Shown here: positions 61,488 through 64,000 of the stretch, piece after piece
Numbering within the stretch: position 1 is the first letter of the stretch
How the letters are laid out: each line of letters begins with the position of its first letter
NCBI GenBank assembly: GCA_902725215.1
Contig: CACUVI010000012.1
Location: 256,501 to 320,500 of the forward strand
Reading direction: 5' to 3'
Source of the DNA: Rhodospirillaceae bacterium LM-1
GTDB taxonomy: Bacteria > Pseudomonadota > Alphaproteobacteria > Rhodospirillales > WMHbin7
DNA: 64,000 nt
Position numbers and translations under genes: made by a program
The notes under the pieces: generated by a model
Databases searched by the model: none
What the model saw: only the letters and a program-made list of their open reading frames with translations
What the model was told of the DNA's origin: nothing

Positions 61488-61516
61488 GCGTCATTGACGG
61501 AATTGCGTCGTTGACG
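61488..61516. promoter_or_regulatory. Operator of the RelE/XRE module
   Basis: GCGTCATTGACG (61488-61499) and GCGTCGTTGACG (61505-61516), 17 bp apart. The first contains the perfect palindrome CGTCA-T-TGACG. They lie about 65 nt before the toxin start, consistent with autoregulation by the antitoxin. Confidence 0.55.
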
Positions 61517-61580
61517 TATCCTTGGCTGTTCCTTTTTAGCTTGGGGGAAAGGATCAAATCGATGAATAGGGGCATGACTA

Positions 61581-62027
61581 ATGTTGACCCTCGTGGAATT
61601 CCCCACTTTCGCCCGCGAAGCGGACGAGTTGCTGACGCGCAAGGAATTGGATGAATTAAGGACATTGCTGACGACCCGTCCCGAGGCGGGTGTGGTGATC
61701 CCCGGAACCGGTGGCATTCGCAAACTGCGTTTCGGGGTCGAAGCGAAAGGCAAGGGCAAGCGCGGCGGCGCACGGGTAATCTACTACTTTCACAGCCCCG
61801 TCATGCCGCTGGCCTTGCTGGCGATTTACGCCAAGAACGAGAAGATTGACCTGTCGGCCAACGACAAGCGGGAACTGAAAATGCTGGTGGCGGACTTCGT
61901 TGCGACTTGCGCGAGGTCTCCCACCCACAAGGAGCAAAAATGCGTAAGAACAAAATCGTCGAAGGCATGCGCGAGGCCGTCGCCTGGGCCAAGGGCGAGG
62001 ACATCGAAGCGCGTTCGGTCAAGGTAA
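61581..62027 (+). CDS. RelE/HigB-like toxin with an odd C-terminal extension
   Basis: 148 residues. The RelE core is in the first ~112: V-E-F-P-T-F-A-R-E-A-D-E-L-L, G-T-G-G-I-R-K-L-R-F-G-V, G-G-A-R-V-I-Y-Y-F-H-S and L-A-I-Y-A-K-N-E-K-I-D-L. The last ~36 residues (A-R-S-P-T-H-K-E-Q…) are simply the antitoxin 5' region read in another frame and overlap it by 88 nt, so the normal stop seems to be lost. It might be a frameshift near 61905 or a real extension. Confidence 0.82.
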   Translation: MLTLVEFPTFAREADELLTRKELDELRTLLTTRPEAGVVIPGTGGIRKLRFGVEAKGKGKRGGARVIYYFHSPVMPLALLAIYAKNEKIDLSANDKRELKMLVADFVATCARSPTHKEQKCVRTKSSKACARPSPGPRARTSKRVRSR

Positions 62028-62251
62028 AAGTCCCGACTTCGGTCGATGTCGGGGCGGTGCGCCACAAGCTGGGCCTGACCCAGTCGCAATTCGCCGACGC
62101 TTTTGGTTTTACGGTATCTTCGGTACGCAACTGGGAACAGGGGCACCGTGCGCCCGAAGGGGCGGCACGCGTGCTGCTGACCGTGATTGCCCGCAAACCG
62201 AGGGCGGTTCTGGATGCGCTTCGGGAGGAAGGGTTGTTAGAGCGGGCTTGA
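61940..62251 (+). CDS. XRE-family antitoxin (HigA-like)
   Basis: 103 residues from the ATG at 61940 with AAGGAG; a frame open to 61907 is ignored. Helix-turn-helix G-L-T-Q-S-Q-F-A-D-A-F-G-F and V-S-S-V-R-N-W-E-Q-G-H-R-A-P, typical of antitoxins placed after the toxin (HigBA order). It should bind the palindromes at 61488-61516. Confidence 0.88.
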   Translation: MRKNKIVEGMREAVAWAKGEDIEARSVKVKVPTSVDVGAVRHKLGLTQSQFADAFGFTVSSVRNWEQGHRAPEGAARVLLTVIARKPRAVLDALREEGLLERA

Positions 62252-62281
62252 TTCCGGGCGAGACCTGACGAATCTTCTCCC

Positions 62282-64000
62282 ATGTCCCGCATCACAGCCG
62301 TTCTTGGCCCCACCAACACCGGCAAGACCTATCTGGCGCTCGAGCGCATGATGGGCCATGCCTCGGGCATGATCGGCTTTCCGCTGCGCCTGTTGGCGCG
62401 CGAGAATTACGAACGGGTGGCGGCGGTCAAGGGCAAGGACGCCGTGGCCCTGATCACCGGCGAAGAGCGTATCTTGCCGCCCAAGGCCCGCTATTTCATC
62501 TGCACCGTGGAAAGCATGCCGCTTGACCGTCAGGTCGAATTCCTGGCTGTCGATGAAATCCAGCTAGCCGCCGATCCCGAGCGCGGACATGTCTTCACCG
62601 ACCGGCTATTGAAAGCCCGGGGCCTAAGCGAAACCATGTTCCTGGGCGCCGCCAGCATGAAGGGGTTGATCCAAAGTCTGGCGCCGCGCACCTTGTTCGA
62701 AAGCCGCCCCCGCTTTTCGAAGCTGGAACATGCGGGTCCCAGAAAATTGCTGCGCCTGCCGGACCGCTCGGCCGTGGTGGCCTTTTCGGCTTCGGAAGTG
62801 TATGGCATGGCCGATCTGATCCGCCGCCAGAAGGGTGGAGCCGCCGTGGTGCTGGGGGCGCTGTCGCCCCGCACGCGCAATGCCCAGGTGGGGCTTTATC
62901 AGGCGGGCGAGGTCGACTATCTGGTCGCCACCGACGCCATCGGCATGGGACTGAACATGAATGTCGATCATGTCGCCTTTGCCGCCTTGCGCAAATTCGA
63001 CGGGCGTGGTCCGCGCGCCCTGGTCGCCAGCGAATTGGCGCAGATCGCTGGCCGGGCCGGGCGTCACATGAAGGACGGCACCTTTGGCACTACGGGCGAT
63101 TGTCCTGACCTGCCTGTCGAAACCGTGGCCGCCATCGAGGGACACGCCTTTCCGCCCATCAAGGCCTTGATGTGGCGCAACAGCGACCTGCGATTCATTT
63201 CCGTAGCGACGTTGTTGGCCGATCTTGAGCGAAGCCCCAAACTTTCCGGCTTGATGCGCGCCCGCGACGCCGAAGATCATCTGGCCTTGTTGGCCCTGTC
63301 CAAGGACGAGGCGGTGATGGCCCGGGCGGATCATCACGACCGCGTGCGCTTGTTGTGGGATGTGGCGCAGATTCCCGATTTCAGGAAACTGAGCATCGAC
63401 GAGCATGCGCGTCTGCTGACCCAGATATTCCTGCACCTGACCAGCCACCATGGCCATATCGATGAAGATTGGCTGGATCAGCAGGTGAAGCGCCTTGACC
63501 GCATCGACGGCGAGATCGAACACCTGTCGGCCAGGATCGCAGGCATCCGCTGTTGGACATATGTAGCACACCGCGCCGATTGGGTCCGCGATCCGCTGGC
63601 CTGGCAGGAACGCACGCGGGCCATCGAAGACAAATTATCGGACGCCCTGCACGAACGCCTGATGCAGCGCTTTATCGATCGGCGCACCTCGGTGCTGGCC
63701 AGGAAGATGAAGGAAGGCGGCCGCCTGCCCGCCCAGTTGGGCGAAGATGGCGCCGTCCAGGTCGAGGGGCATGCGGTTGGACATCTGTCCGGCTTCAGCT
63801 TCACGCCGCAGGCCGCCGACAACGCCCGTTCGGCGCGCACCCTGGCCCAAGCGGCCGAGAACATTTTGTCCCACGAACTGTCCAGTCGGGCCGAAGCCCT
63901 GATCGGCGAGCAAGGAGCAGGCCTGTCCTTGGACGATGTGGGGCACATCCTGTGGCAGGGCGCAATTGTGGCCAAGCTGGCGCGCGGCCCCTCGATCCTG
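62282..64000 (+). CDS. SUV3-type DEAD/DExH helicase, N-terminal part (runs off window)
   Basis: 573 codons open to the window edge. Motifs: Walker A G-P-T-N-T-G-K-T, D-E-I-Q (motif II), G-A-A-S-M-K (III), A-T-D-A-I-G-M-G-L-N-M (V) and Q-I-A-G-R-A-G-R (VI). It is the mitochondrial SUV3-like RNA/DNA helicase found in alphaproteobacteria, usually followed by an RNA-binding gene. After ~310 a helical region follows (L-L-W-D-V-A-Q-I-P-D-F-R-K-L). Confidence 0.92.
   Translation, partial: MSRITAVLGPTNTGKTYLALERMMGHASGMIGFPLRLLARENYERVAAVKGKDAVALITGEERILPPKARYFICTVESMPLDRQVEFLAVDEIQLAADPERGHVFTDRLLKARGLSETMFLGAASMKGLIQSLAPRTLFESRPRFSKLEHAGPRKLLRLPDRSAVVAFSASEVYGMADLIRRQKGGAAVVLGALSPRTRNAQVGLYQAGEVDYLVATDAIGMGLNMNVDHVAFAALRKFDGRGPRALVASELAQIAGRAGRHMKDGTFGTTGDCPDLPVETVAAIEGHAFPPIKALMWRNSDLRFISVATLLADLERSPKLSGLMRARDAEDHLALLALSKDEAVMARADHHDRVRLLWDVAQIPDFRKLSIDEHARLLTQIFLHLTSHHGHIDEDWLDQQVKRLDRIDGEIEHLSARIAGIRCWTYVAHRADWVRDPLAWQERTRAIEDKLSDALHERLMQRFIDRRTSVLARKMKEGGRLPAQLGEDGAVQVEGHAVGHLSGFSFTPQAADNARSARTLAQAAENILSHELSSRAEALIGEQGAGLSLDDVGHILWQGAIVAKLARGPSIL

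Overview
The window is about 64 kb of GC-rich chromosome from an alphaproteobacterium, most likely a Rhodospirillales / Magnetospirillum-like organism. That placement is an inference from gene content: a type III flagellar export block with a stand-alone FlhB C-terminal homologue, a SUV3-type helicase, an A2M-PBP1C pair, many PAS and periplasmic-sensor kinases, and a NifA/sigma-54-type promoter. No rRNA or marker-gene comparison was possible. There is no CRISPR array, complete insertion sequence or replication origin that I can recognise.

Layout. 1-7.6 kb: 3' end of bioA, a small-membrane-protein/TauE/UspA operon, an Rcp-like response regulator followed by a REC-PAS-PAS-GGDEF-EAL protein, a fumarylacetoacetase-family enzyme and NnrU. 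7.6-9.9 kb: a dismantled RTX toxin locus in which the toxin-activating acyltransferase survives, two unknown ORFs follow, and the toxin gene is reduced to a chimeric stub. 9.9-14.6 kb: YggU/YggT, enoyl-CoA hydratase, MutM and a sensor kinase. 14.9-21.4 kb: a surface and secretion region with a collagen-like protein, a frameshifted PRC-barrel gene, an autotransporter, an IalB-like protein and a secreted SUMF1-family protein with a decayed tandem copy. 21.6-29.6 kb: an orphan CCE_0567-type nif-associated gene behind a near-consensus sigma-54 promoter plus NifA box, then alpha-2-macroglobulin and PBP1C, then an RTX C-terminal remnant. 29.6-49 kb: mainly housekeeping genes (tRNA-Ser, tRNA-Ala, guaA-guaB with rsmB, DUF1800/DUF1501, bolA/grxD, rpsD, apaG, folE, dapD-dapE) with two toxin-antitoxin modules, HicAB and Phd-VapC.

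49.26-51.91 kb is the most interesting part. It is a 2.6-kb islet inserted at a tRNA-Gly(CCC) gene and bounded by a 51-bp perfect direct repeat of the tRNA 3' end. It carries an MqsR-MqsA toxin-antitoxin pair and an AT-richer operon encoding a TIR-like (MTH538/ThsB type) protein, a caspase-like protease and a truncated second TIR protein. This is the architecture of a TIR-caspase (type IV Thoeris-like) antiphage system. No integrase lies in the islet.

51.9-57.2 kb: a haem-motif sensor kinase, and a second PAS kinase in one operon with an orphan DctP-type binding protein. 57.3-64 kb: CorA, RNase D, flagellar fliP-fliO-unknown-fhlB, a RelE/XRE toxin-antitoxin pair with a palindromic operator, and the 5' part of a SUV3-like helicase that runs off the window.

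Common themes are signal transduction (three related SHDLQEPLRM kinases, none with a cognate regulator beside it), toxin-antitoxin modules (four apparently intact pairs plus one remnant), and several visibly decaying loci (RTX acyltransferase duplication, SUMF1 copy, PRC-barrel frameshift, TIR fragment).
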